From Ardenticatenales bacterium (GTDB lineage: Bacteria; Chloroflexota; Anaerolineae; Promineifilales; Promineifilaceae): a stretch of 52,139 nucleotides of DNA. The stretch spans positions 1 to 52,139 of the forward strand of contig JACKBM010000048.1 of assembly GCA_020634575.1 (NCBI GenBank). Direction: 5' to 3'. This document shows, piece after piece, positions 32,655 through 41,800 of this stretch (its first letter is position 1; each line of letters starts with the position of its first letter). The notes under the pieces are model-generated. The model did no database searches, had not been told where the DNA came from, and saw nothing but the letters and a program-made list of their open reading frames with translations. Both the position numbers and the translations under genes were made by a program.

Positions 32655-33281
32655 TCAACGCTTGATGGCCATCGCGATGCCATCCTGAATCGGCACGATG
32701 GAGGATTCCCACTGGGGACTTTCGTTCAGAAGCTGGGTGAGTTCACGAATAGCTTTTGTGGATGATTCCTGATGGTGTTCATCCAGCACCCGACCGCTCC
32801 AGAGCATGTTATCGACCAGCAACACCCCGCCCGGCCGCAGCTTCGCCTCAATGACGGGTAAGGCCTCAGGATACGCTTCCTTGTCGATATCGTTGAAGAT
32901 GACGTCAAAGGGGCCTTCAGCGGCTCGCAGCGCCTGAATCGCCTCGTCGACGATGTAATGGATGCGGGCGCCGTAATCGAGGCGGCCCAGATGTTCGCGG
33001 GCCATACGCGAGAGGTTATCGTCCCAGACCACATGGTAAACATCACCGCCGCCGTTTTCGTCGACGGCCTGGGCAAACCAGGCCGTTGAGTAACCGTAGC
33101 CAGAACCCATCTCAAAGACGGAACGAGCGCCGATCAGGCGGCTGATGAGATAACAAAAATGGCCGGCAGCGGGACCGATGATGGGGAAACGCGAATCCCG
33201 AGCATATTGCTCCATGGCAACGAGCTCGGGTGGCCTCTCGGGCACGAGGGCCAACAAATAATTCTGCAATGCTTTGTCCAT
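32655..33281 (-). CDS. SAM-dependent O-methyltransferase (class I, CCoAOMT-like)
   Basis: 208 residues, soluble. The S-adenosylmethionine site is VFEMGSGYGYSTAWFAQAV (about residues 64-82), then the acidic residue after the second strand and DVIFNDIDKEAYPEALP, the aspartates that bind metal in caffeoyl-CoA-type O-methyltransferases. LLVDNMLWSGRVLD completes the family pattern, as does the late RELTQLL ... SSIVPIQDGIAMAIKR. It probably methylates a small phenolic or catechol-like substrate; which is unknown. Transcribed towards the glycosyltransferases, with 67 bases between the two stops. Confidence 0.9.
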   Translation of the reverse strand: MDKALQNYLLALVPERPPELVAMEQYARDSRFPIIGPAAGHFCYLISRLIGARSVFEMGSGYGYSTAWFAQAVDENGGGDVYHVVWDDNLSRMAREHLGRLDYGARIHYIVDEAIQALRAAEGPFDVIFNDIDKEAYPEALPVIEAKLRPGGVLLVDNMLWSGRVLDEHHQESSTKAIRELTQLLNESPQWESSIVPIQDGIAMAIKR

Positions 33282-33403
33282 TGATGCTGGTTCCTACCTG
33301 CGATCCTTCTGATGATGCTGCGATGTTCACCACCCACCTTTCCCAAGGGATACTATAGCAAAATTTGGCTCTATCCGGCGGTCCTGGGACGCGAAAATGA
33401 CGT

Positions 33404-33438
33404 AAAAAAAAGCTGGCACCTGTAACAGGTGCCAGCTT
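33404..33438 (-). terminator. Rho-independent terminator downstream of the 49-aa membrane protein
   Basis: Perfect 13-base arms (33410-33422 and 33426-33438) with a TTA loop; on the minus strand the stem is followed by an uninterrupted T-run (A-tract 33404-33410 on the plus strand). One of the strongest terminators in the window. The O-methyltransferase start lies 122 bases beyond it, so that gene needs its own promoter. Confidence 0.92.
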
Positions 33439-33574
33439 AGGCATGAGGTGAAAACCTGGGCGAGGAACTTCATTGAGGGAAAAGCCCGCTCGCCCTGAGA
33501 CGAAAGTTGTACCCGAGATGACAGCTTGGAGGGAGACTCCATCTCGGCCCGAGGTTTGACTCGGCCTTCACTTT
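33439..33574 (-). ncRNA. Structured 3' UTR or small RNA candidate between the 49-aa gene and its terminator
   Basis: The 136 bases after the stop of the 49-aa gene can form three separate hairpins: CCGAG/CTCGG (33549-33553 with 33560-33564), CCGAGATG/CATCTCGG (33513-33520 with 33540-33547) and GGGCGAG/CTCGCCC (33458-33464 with 33489-33495), then the terminator. No reading frame here has a ribosome site or a protein-like composition. A 3'-end derived small RNA is a reasonable idea. I do not recognise the fold as a known riboswitch or 6S RNA. Confidence 0.35.
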
Positions 33575-33724
33575 CTATGGACCGAAGTTAATCACCAACC
33601 CGAAAATAATGACAGAAGCGGTAACCATAATCGCCAGAATCACGCCTATCATGAGAAGATATGTCCGGTCCACAGCAGGCACATGCGTCTCGTGACCTGA
33701 TTCTTTTGCTGTATGATTCGCCAT
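33575..33724 (-). CDS. Small single-pass membrane protein, 49 residues
   Basis: ATG at 33724 to TAG at 33577-33575. AGGAG sits six bases before the ATG. The first 20 residues are polar and histidine-rich (MANHTAKESGHETHVPAVDR); the remainder is one transmembrane helix (YLLMIGVILAIMVTASVIIFGLVI, written here in two parts: YLLMIGVILAIM and VTASVIIFGLVI) and the tail NFGP. No homologue is known to me. Strong ribosome site, clear helix and own terminator downstream argue that it is expressed. It might be a small subunit or regulator of a membrane complex, but nothing nearby points to which. Confidence 0.68.
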   Translation of the reverse strand: MANHTAKESGHETHVPAVDRTYLLMIGVILAIMVTASVIIFGLVINFGP

Positions 33725-33815
33725 AGGTTGCTCCTGAAATTTGCGATATGGGCTATTTTATGCGAGAGCAGGATGGCTGCACGGTGTTACATGTCAGGAG
33801 ATCATATGACATTTG

Positions 33816-34049
33816 TCACATGATTTTGGGTGACGAGTGGCTGGCCGGGCCAATGACCCAGGTCAAGGTCCCGCGGCGGAGCAGCAACTCCTGGGCTTGT
33901 TGGCCAGGCACCATGATCAAAACGTGGCGCCCGGACTCGTCTTCCCACTGCCGCCCCTGCTCTACAGGCAGCCATTGATCATCCGGCCGGATCCGGTGCA
34001 CCCGAACACCCTCCGGCGAAAACGTACATTCGACGGCGACTTTTTCCAT
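33816..34049 (-). CDS. Small protein, 77 residues, unknown function
   Basis: Begins MEKVAVECTFSPEGVRVHRIRPDD and continues with WLPVEQGRQWEDESGRHVLIMVPGQ, then a strand-rich end LLLRRGTLTWVIG. The pattern of a short beta-barrel-like protein with QWEDESGRHVLIMV in the middle is one I have seen in small uncharacterised proteins of Chloroflexota. No signal peptide. AGGAAC-type ribosome site upstream. It lies 47 bases after the GGDEF-EAL gene and may share its transcript, so a link to that regulator is possible. Confidence 0.62.
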   Translation of the reverse strand: MEKVAVECTFSPEGVRVHRIRPDDQWLPVEQGRQWEDESGRHVLIMVPGQQAQELLLRRGTLTWVIGPASHSSPKIM

Positions 34050-34096
34050 CAGTTGTTCCTCACTTCTCGATTGGCCCGGCTCAGGGACAGAGCGGC

Positions 34097-36184
34097 CTAT
34101 CTGACTTTGACGAGCTCAGCTTTCTGCAGCAGCTGTGCCGAGATCTCATCGGCAGGCATGGGCCGGCCCAGCAGATACCCCTGGGCCTCGTCGCACTGCA
34201 GCTCCTGAATCATACTCAGCTGCTCTTCTGTCTCCACGCCTTCAGCCACAATATTGAGATTCAGACTGTGGCCCACGGCGACAATGGCGCGCAAAATGGA
34301 AACTTTCTTGACGTCTTTCCGGCCGGTGCCCCGAATATAAGATTGATCGATCTTCAGCGTATCAACCGGATACTTCTTCAACGAATGCATTGACGTATCG
34401 TGGCCGAAATCATCCATGGCAATCCGCACCCCCATTTCGCGCAGTTGCAGAATTGTCCGCAGCGCCTGGGTGTAGTCGTCAATCGCCTTCACGTCGGTGA
34501 GCTCCAGCTCCAGAAAATGAGGCGCCAGGGCTTGCTCGGCTAATACTCGAGACACAAGTTCCGGCAATTTCTGATCGCGCAATTGCCTGGCCGAGATATT
34601 AACCGTTAGCCGCAGTGAGGTAAAGCCGAGGCGGTGCCAATCCCTCAGTTGGCCGCAGGCAACGTTAAGCAGCCATTCACCAATGGGCAGGATGAGACCC
34701 GTTTCCTCCGCCATGGGGATAAACTGAATCGGCAACAAAAAGCCGTGCTCCGGATGGCGCCAGCGCAGCAACGCTTCGACGCCCACTATCTCCTCGCTCT
34801 CGACCGAGACCAGCGGTTGATAGTAGGGCACCAGTTCATTCAGCTCCAGGGCGTGGCGTAGATCGGTTTCCAGCTGCCAACGCGCCACCGCCAGATCGTA
34901 ATGGTCGGGGTCAAAGATAGCACAGCGAGCCTTGCCATCGGCCTTGGCATGGTACATCGCCGTATCCGCATCCCGAATCAGGTCCTTGGGCTCCTGATGC
35001 CGGGCATCGGCGAAGGCGATGCCAATGCTGGCACTGGTAAACAAACGATGGCCGGACAGCTCAAAGGGCCGGGCCAGCAGATCCTGTAGTTGCTCGGCGA
35101 CCGCCACCGCTTCCTGCACATTGTTGAGCTCGCGCAACAGCAGGACAAACTCATCGCCGCCAAACCGGGCCAGCATATCGCGGGGCCGCAGGCAGCTCTT
35201 GAGCCGAATGGCTACTTCGGACAGCAACTGATCGCCCACGATGTGGCCCAGGCTGTCGTTGATTACTTTGAAACGGTCCAGATCCAGGAAAAGCACGGCA
35301 AGATTGTCTTGCCCGGTCGACCGCATCGTTTCCTCAAGCTGTTCGGCAAAAAAGACCCGGTTGGGCAGACCAGTCAGGACGTCATGGAGGGCGTCATATT
35401 TGAGCTGGTCTTCGGCCAGCCGCCGCCGCGTGATATCGGTAAGTGAACCGACAACCCGTTTGAGCTCGCCATGACTATCGCAGACGATAAGCCCGCGGCA
35501 GAGCATCCACAGATAGTGGCCGTGCCGGTGGCGGATGCGGTGCTCATGTTCAATGGTCTCACCATCGCGATGGCTCTTTAGCAGCGCCTTAAGCGCTTTA
35601 AGATCCTGGGGGTGGACCCGGTCAAACCATTCGGTGATCGCTGTCCCGATCTCTTCTTCGCGGTAGCCGAGCATCTCTTTCCAGCGCTGCGAGTAGTAGA
35701 CGGAGCCGGCTGCCAGATCCCAGTCCCAGAGCCCATCATTGGCGGCGCGTGCCGCCAGGCTGAAGCGTTCTTCGCTCCGCTGCAGGGCAAGCTGCGCCTG
35801 TTTGCGTTCAATGGCGTAACGGAGCGCCCGCACCACCACCTGACTGTCAACTTCACCCTTAACGATGTAATCCTGCGCGCCGTTCTGGAGCGCCTGCATG
35901 GCGATGTTCTCGTCCGTGAAACCGCTGAGAATGACGATGGGCAGGTGGGCCGCCTGTTCGCCCAGACGCACAATTGTTTCCGGGCCCTGGCTATCAGGCA
36001 GGAACAGATCCAGCAGGACGAGGTCAAACTCAGCCCCCTGGAGCTGTTCCAGGCCGGTATGCAGCCATTGCACCCAGGTGATGCTAAATTCAGATTCGCC
36101 CCGCTCGCGCAGCAACTCCTGCAGGAGCTCAGCATCACCCCAGTCGTCTTCAATTAATAGAATTCGGATTGGCTCTCCACTCAT
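34097..36184 (-). CDS. Response regulator with PAS, GGDEF and EAL domains (c-di-GMP turnover)
   Basis: 695 residues. REC (1-125) has the acidic pair near 12-14 and phospho-acceptor Asp59. PAS/PAC follows (about 140-265: GLWDWDLAAGSVYYSQ). The GGDEF domain (about 270-430) has DLDRFKVINDSLGH, an intact RFGGDEF active site and an RxxD inhibitory site (RPRD) five residues before it. The EAL domain (about 440-690) keeps EALLRW, the Asn of NISARQL, DDFG, LKID, VAEGVET and the Gln of DEAQGYLLG, i.e. all catalytic groups. It could therefore both make and break cyclic di-GMP under control of phosphorylation, probably from the kinases encoded just upstream. Confidence 0.92.
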   Translation of the reverse strand: MSGEPIRILLIEDDWGDAELLQELLRERGESEFSITWVQWLHTGLEQLQGAEFDLVLLDLFLPDSQGPETIVRLGEQAAHLPIVILSGFTDENIAMQALQNGAQDYIVKGEVDSQVVVRALRYAIERKQAQLALQRSEERFSLAARAANDGLWDWDLAAGSVYYSQRWKEMLGYREEEIGTAITEWFDRVHPQDLKALKALLKSHRDGETIEHEHRIRHRHGHYLWMLCRGLIVCDSHGELKRVVGSLTDITRRRLAEDQLKYDALHDVLTGLPNRVFFAEQLEETMRSTGQDNLAVLFLDLDRFKVINDSLGHIVGDQLLSEVAIRLKSCLRPRDMLARFGGDEFVLLLRELNNVQEAVAVAEQLQDLLARPFELSGHRLFTSASIGIAFADARHQEPKDLIRDADTAMYHAKADGKARCAIFDPDHYDLAVARWQLETDLRHALELNELVPYYQPLVSVESEEIVGVEALLRWRHPEHGFLLPIQFIPMAEETGLILPIGEWLLNVACGQLRDWHRLGFTSLRLTVNISARQLRDQKLPELVSRVLAEQALAPHFLELELTDVKAIDDYTQALRTILQLREMGVRIAMDDFGHDTSMHSLKKYPVDTLKIDQSYIRGTGRKDVKKVSILRAIVAVGHSLNLNIVAEGVETEEQLSMIQELQCDEAQGYLLGRPMPADEISAQLLQKAELVKVR

Positions 36185-36373
36185 AATTCATAACCTGGTA
36201 GATGTCGCGCATCAATAACAAAGTTGGGTGGGTTTCGGGCGACGATCCAGTTGAAGTATGACTCTTCCAGGGATATCGTAGCAGGTTGGACCGGCCGGTT
36301 AAATCGCCCATTAGTCACGCCCTGACCGTACCATATGCTTCCATCAACCAATGGGCCGGACCACCAGAAACAC

Positions 36374-36393
36374 AAAACGCCCGCAATCGGGCG
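36374..36393 (-). terminator. Terminator after the PAS histidine kinase
   Basis: Six-base stem CGCCCG/CGGGCG (36378-36383, 36388-36393) with a four-base loop, followed on the minus strand by TTTT. It lies in the 265-base space between the kinase and the GGDEF-EAL gene, so the latter may need its own promoter, which I could not define; otherwise this space holds only one CCGGCCGG octamer. Confidence 0.6.
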
Positions 36394-36449
36394 CTCCGCC
36401 TGGCAAATTCTCTTGTCGGCCCAGCCTCAGGAACGCTGCCGCCAGGGGT

Positions 36450-38366
36450 CTACCCGGTTTCGATTGGCACGGTGAAGTAGAACGTCGACCCGACCTCCGG
36501 CTCCGATTCAACCCAGATACGGCCCCCATGGCTCTCGACGATCTTCTTGCAGATCGCCAATCCCATGCCGTGGCCCGGGTATTGGTCGCGGGGGTGCAGC
36601 CGGTGGAACATGTAGAAAATGCGATCAAACGCCTCCGCCGGCAAACCGATACCGTTGTCGGCCACACTCAGGACCCATTCCTTATCTTCCGGCCGGGCGG
36701 CGACACAGATTCGCGGCGCGTGCTCACCCTGGAACTTCAGCGCATTGGCCAGCAGGTTGCGCAGGAGGCGGCTGTAAAGCTGGGCATCCACATTGAGTGT
36801 GGGCAGCGGCTCATGTTCGATCACCGCGCCCTTATCCTGGATCATCAGCTCCAGATCAGACGTAACTTCAGCCACAATCTGCTCCATGTTTGTGGGCCGG
36901 CGATCAGGCTGGGTTTCGCCCAGGCGAGCATAGGTGAATAGCTCCGTGATTAGCTGCTGCATCCGGCTGGAGCCATCCACAATATAGCTGATGTAACGCT
37001 GCGCATTCTCGTCCAGCCCCGGCCCATATTTTCGGTCCAGCAGTTCGGTGAAGCTCTTTATCTTCCGCAGCGGCTCGCGCAGCTCATGGGACGCCACGTA
37101 GGCGTATTGCTCCAACTCAGCATTGGATCGGGCCAGCCGCTCATTGCTCAGCTCCAACGCTGCCGTCCGATCCTCGATCAGGTCCTCGAGATGCGCCTGG
37201 TAATGGGCGACCTCTTCTTCAGCCTGCTTGCGCTGGGTGATGTCGCGCGCGATGATCTGGATGGCGTCTATGTCGCCATCGTGCCGTAAAAAGGCGGGGA
37301 ATAGCTCAACCCATTGAGTTTGCAGCAGATCATTGCTGAATTTGATGGTCATCGCCCCAATTTCATAACCACGGAGTAACGCCGCAAAACGACGCAAATA
37401 TTGCTTGCGATCTTCCGGATCGAAACTGCCCATCTCCAGAAAATGGCGCCCAATGATCTGGTCCCGGCGCCGGTTCAGCAAGCTGCAGGCCGCCTCATTA
37501 CAATCCAGCACAGTGCCATGCAAATCAATGATGGAAATCGATTCCGGCGAATACTCAAACAGGATCCGATAGCGCTCTTCGCTTTCACGAAACGCTTTCT
37601 TGGCCCGGCGGCTCTCGCTCACGTCGTGGAAGGCCACGACGACACCCTGAATCTCATTAAACCGGCCGACAATGCGGGCCGCACTGCCTTTAATCGGCCG
37701 GGCCGCGCCATCCCGCTGCAGCAACAACGTGTGGTCCGCCAGGAGCACCGTCTGTGGATTGCCCAGCACCGTCTGCACCAGGTCCACATTTGGCTTTTCT
37801 GTCAGCTCATCGATGGTCTGGATCACCTCGGCCAGCGGCATGCCCAGAGCAATCAGCTCTGACCAGCCGGTCAGCTTCTCCGCCATCGTATTCATGTAGG
37901 TGATTTTGCCTGCTGTGTCCGTCGCGATGACGGCGTCGCCAATACTTTTGAGGATGGTCGACAACCATTGTTCCTGCTCCTGCAGGCGATTGGTCATCTG
38001 ATGTTTGTATTGGGCCATTTCGATGGCCGTCTGCAGCTCTTTGCCCTCATACGAACTGGCAAGGTAAGCTGCCGGCACCATCAGGGTATTCTGGTCGGTG
38101 GCCGTCTCAGCCGCATTGTCTGTCAGGAAAACAACCGGGAGGTTAAAGCGCTCCCGAATGAAGGAGGCGAAGGAAGCATCATCCAGCTGCCCATCCAACA
38201 TCTGATCAACCAGGATGAGATCGATATTTTTCTGGGCAGCCAGCTCGATCGCCTTGCGCACCGTCGCGACGATACCCAGCACCTCATAGCCGGCCGCCGC
38301 CAGTTTCTGGCGTGCCGACAGGGTTTCTTCTCTCTCATCCCCAATGATCAGGATGCGCGTCTGCAT
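36450..38366 (-). CDS. Histidine kinase with pseudo-receiver and two PAS domains
   Basis: 638 residues, soluble. The N-terminal REC-like domain keeps Asp10-Glu11 and Asp54 (LILVDQML), but the conserved Lys of the KP motif is absent (LASSYEGKEL), so signalling by normal phosphorylation is doubtful. PAS1 (about 135-255) and PAS2 (about 265-395) follow. The kinase core has His427 in VASHELREPLRKI and an ATPase domain with NALKF, ADNGIGLP and GHGMGLAICKKIV. The target is probably the CheY-like protein encoded just upstream, or the GGDEF-EAL regulator encoded just downstream. No membrane segment, so the stimulus reaches it from inside the cell. Confidence 0.9.
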   Translation of the reverse strand: MQTRILIIGDEREETLSARQKLAAAGYEVLGIVATVRKAIELAAQKNIDLILVDQMLDGQLDDASFASFIRERFNLPVVFLTDNAAETATDQNTLMVPAAYLASSYEGKELQTAIEMAQYKHQMTNRLQEQEQWLSTILKSIGDAVIATDTAGKITYMNTMAEKLTGWSELIALGMPLAEVIQTIDELTEKPNVDLVQTVLGNPQTVLLADHTLLLQRDGAARPIKGSAARIVGRFNEIQGVVVAFHDVSESRRAKKAFRESEERYRILFEYSPESISIIDLHGTVLDCNEAACSLLNRRRDQIIGRHFLEMGSFDPEDRKQYLRRFAALLRGYEIGAMTIKFSNDLLQTQWVELFPAFLRHDGDIDAIQIIARDITQRKQAEEEVAHYQAHLEDLIEDRTAALELSNERLARSNAELEQYAYVASHELREPLRKIKSFTELLDRKYGPGLDENAQRYISYIVDGSSRMQQLITELFTYARLGETQPDRRPTNMEQIVAEVTSDLELMIQDKGAVIEHEPLPTLNVDAQLYSRLLRNLLANALKFQGEHAPRICVAARPEDKEWVLSVADNGIGLPAEAFDRIFYMFHRLHPRDQYPGHGMGLAICKKIVESHGGRIWVESEPEVGSTFYFTVPIETG

Positions 38367-38408
38367 AGGCTCTACGAATATTCAGCTGGGTGGCCAACCG
38401 CAATCCGA

Positions 38409-38786
38409 TCAGGTCGTCACAGCATTCAGGTAACGGGCAACGGTCTCCCGCAACTCGCGAATGTTGATCGGTTTGGCCAGATAATCCGTGCAGCCCGCTT
38501 CGATAGCCTTCTCATCATCGCCAACCAGGGCGTTGGCCGTGACGGCAATGATCGGCACGCTGGCGAGACCCGGCAGATCACATTCTCTGATCTTCTGGGC
38601 AATCTCATAGCCGCCCATGCCGGGCAGGTTGATGTCCAGCAGAATCAGCTCTGGCTCGTGTTCTCTGGCCAGCGCCAACCCTTTTTCGCCATCCTCAGCA
38701 GCAAGCAGCTCGTAGCCGCTGGCTCGCAGCACCTTTTCCACTAACTGCATATTAAAAGGGTTATCTTCAATGTACAGAATCTTCAT
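38409..38786 (-). CDS. Single-domain response regulator (CheY/DivK-like)
   Basis: 125 residues, only a receiver domain. Acidic pair Glu7-Asp8, phospho-acceptor Asp51 (LILLDINLPGMGG), the T/S in AVTANA and Lys in DYLAKPI are all present. There is no output domain, so it acts by protein binding or as a phosphate shuttle. The ILYIEDNPFNMQLVEKVL start resembles DivK-type and hybrid-kinase shuttles. It lies between two histidine kinase genes, with 55 bases to the upstream and 42 to the downstream one, and is likely the phosphate relay between them. Confidence 0.92.
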   Translation of the reverse strand: MKILYIEDNPFNMQLVEKVLRASGYELLAAEDGEKGLALAREHEPELILLDINLPGMGGYEIAQKIRECDLPGLASVPIIAVTANALVGDDEKAIEAGCTDYLAKPINIRELRETVARYLNAVTT

Positions 38787-38841
38787 TTAACCCGTTCCTC
38801 AGAGCAGCGCATCTCGTCCACGCCACCCATTGTTCTTGTCG

Positions 38842-41800
38842 CTAATCAGCAGCGGTTGGTAAGGCCGGCTGCCGAATTTCAATTGGCAATTCCACGATAA
38901 AGGTCGAACCCTCGCCTTCCACACCGCTGCTCTCTACCCAGAGCTGACCGCCATGCAATTCAATCAGACGACGGCTGATGGGCAGGCCCAACCCGGTGCC
39001 GCCCGCTTTACGAGTGGCCGAGTTGTCCGCCTGGCGGAACGCCTCAAAAATCTTGTCAATGTGGTCGTCAGTGACACCCGCGCCTGTGTCCTTCACTTCG
39101 ATGCGAAGCATCTCGTCGCGGCGCTTCAGGTCAATCGTAACGCCACCCTTTTCGGTAAACTTGATGGCGTTACTGGCCAGATTGAGGAGCACCTGGCGCA
39201 ATCGCAGCGGATCGCCATCGATTTGCAGGTCAACACAATCATTGGCACTTAGCATTTCTAGTGATAACGATTTTTCCCGTGCTAATGTCGCAACTGTGGT
39301 AACAACATCGTCAAGAATGTCATAAACCTTGATGCGGCGCAGACTGAGCTGCATGTGACCAGCCTCAATCTTGGCCATGTCCAGAACATCATTGATCAGT
39401 TCCAGCAGGTGATGGCTGTTACGATAGATGATGTTCAGGTCGTTCTCCATCGCTTCTGTCAACGGGCCATCCAACCCTTCCAGAACCACATCGGTGAAAC
39501 CAATGATGGAGTTCAACGGGGTCCGCAGTTCGTGACTCATATTGGCCAGGAAGTTGGACTTCAGCTCGTCCAGCTCCCGCAGCCGGGTCAGCGTGGCGGC
39601 CTGTTCCGCGTAAAGGCTCTGGTTCTCGATGGCCGCTGAGAGCAGCGAGGCCATCTGGAAGGTCAGGTTCTCATCCTGGTCATCGTACTGGTAGAACTGC
39701 TGGCTACCGATGTTGATGGTGCCGAGCACCTGGTTACCACTCATCAGCGGTACGATCATGGCGGAATTGATGCTCCGGCCGGGCGACGGATGGGAGTCAT
39801 GCACAACCACCGCTTTACGGTTGACGATCGCCTTCTCGGTCAGCGTCCCTTCGATGGGCTGCGGGATGCCGATAGGAATCGAGCCCCGTTCACCGCTAAA
39901 CGCCACCACCTGGGCTTTCTCGCCCGGTTCGTCCAACAGGCTCAACGTAACCCGGTCGGCCGGGAACAACTTCGCTGCTTCGCTGGCCGCAATCTCGTAG
40001 ATCTCTTCCAGCGTGTCCGCAACGGTGATCCGTTCACTGATCCGGTTGAGCAGCGCCATGCGATTGGCTTGCTGCTTGGTCTCAACCAGCGCCGATTGCA
40101 TCTGGTCGTTCAGGCGCAGGTTTTCGATGTGCTGGCTGAGCTGGCCCAGGACGGTCTCGACAATCTGGTTGGTTTCCGGCCGGGGATGCTCGGTCTGCGG
40201 CAGAAGCAGCTCGCCGATCGCCTCACCCTGGACCAGTAGCTGGCGCCGCACCGGATCTGCCGAAGCGAGATCGCTGGTGTCGCCACTGCCTTCGCGGGCG
40301 CCAAACTCAGCGGCCCGGTAAACATAGGTCTTTTCCGACGCCAGCGAATCAAGGTAGGAGCCCCAGCCTTCGCGCGTCAGACGGCGGGTAATGGCGTCCA
40401 GCTCCCGGCGCGTTTCTTCAGAACGGGCGAAGGAGCGCGCATTCTGCAGAGCGACGGCAATCTGCGTGGCCAACGTGCTGTAAACCTGCAGGTCCTGCTC
40501 ACCAAACGCATTTTCCTGCGTCGAGCGCACGTCCATAACACCCAGCACATTGTCACCAACCGCCAGCGGCACCGCCATCTCCGAACGGGTTTCCATCAGG
40601 AGGGGATGGGGCATAAAACCCTCGGCGCCGGAGCCGTAATAACGGATGGCGCCTTCATTGTTGCGCGCAGTCGTCGCCACCAGGGAGCCTTCAGAGTCCA
40701 GCGGGATGCGCCGGCCCTCAGCGACCATTTTGCGACCAACGGTACCCGCACCGGCCGTTAACACCAGCGTGTCGCCGCTCTCATCCAGCAGATGGATGTG
40801 GGCATGATAAAGGCCAAAACGGCGCCGCGTGAGGTCAACCGTCTCTTGCAACAGCAAACGAGGCTCCAGAATCGAGGCCGCCACCGTGCTGACTTCAGCC
40901 ACCGCCGCCAACTCATTGGCCTGCCGCTCCAAAAGACCTTCGGACTGTTTCTGCTCCTGAATGTCAATCAGGGTAATCAGATGGGCCTGCTCGCCCCGGT
41001 ATTCCAGCCGGTGCGAAGAAACAAGGGCCCAGAACGGTTTCCCCGTCGCCCGCTTCAGTTCGAGCTCCAGGTTCTCCACCATCTCCTGCCCGTCAACAAC
41101 AGTCTTCAAGGCATTGATGAACTCCTGGCGATAGGCACCAGTCAGAACAAAATCCTGGTCGCCAACCTCATTGGTTTCCTGAGGCAATTGCAGCAAGCCA
41201 GCCAGCGGCTGGTTGGAAAACTGGATGTTGTCGCTGCTGGCGCTCATGATCAACATCGGAATGGTGACATTGTCAAAGATCCGCTGCAGACGCGCCTGTT
41301 CCGCGCGCATGTTTTCAATGGCTTCTTCGCGCTCCCGGAGCAGAGCGGCATTTTCCAGGGCGATACCGAGCTGGCCAGCGATTGATAGCAGCAGGTCGGC
41401 ATCGGTCTGGCTCAGGCCATTAACATGATTCTGCTGCACGTCCAGAACGCCCATCACCCAATCACCGCGACGAATGGGTACGGCGATTTCAGCGCGGGTT
41501 TCCGGCAACAGGGGGTTCGCCAGCCAGCCAGCCTGTTGGCTGACATCGGGGACGATCACCGGCCGGTTAAACTCAGCCGCCCGGCCCACCAGACCGCGGC
41601 CCTGCGGGATGCTATGACCGCGCGCCAACAAGGTCTGGCCCGCATCACCCGTGCCGCCGACCAGCACCAGGTTCTGGCGCGCGTCGTCCCAGAGGTAAAT
41701 CTGCGTGTGGTAATAGTTAAATGCGTGTTGCACCTGCTCCGCAACCACGGAGGTAAGTTCCTTGGCGTCCAGGATAGTGGAAAGCTGACGGCTGACCTCC

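Noticed and set aside
33327..33542. 71-residue minus-strand frame
   Set aside because: Runs through a perfect terminator and lacks a ribosome site; the same bases fit a structured 3' UTR.
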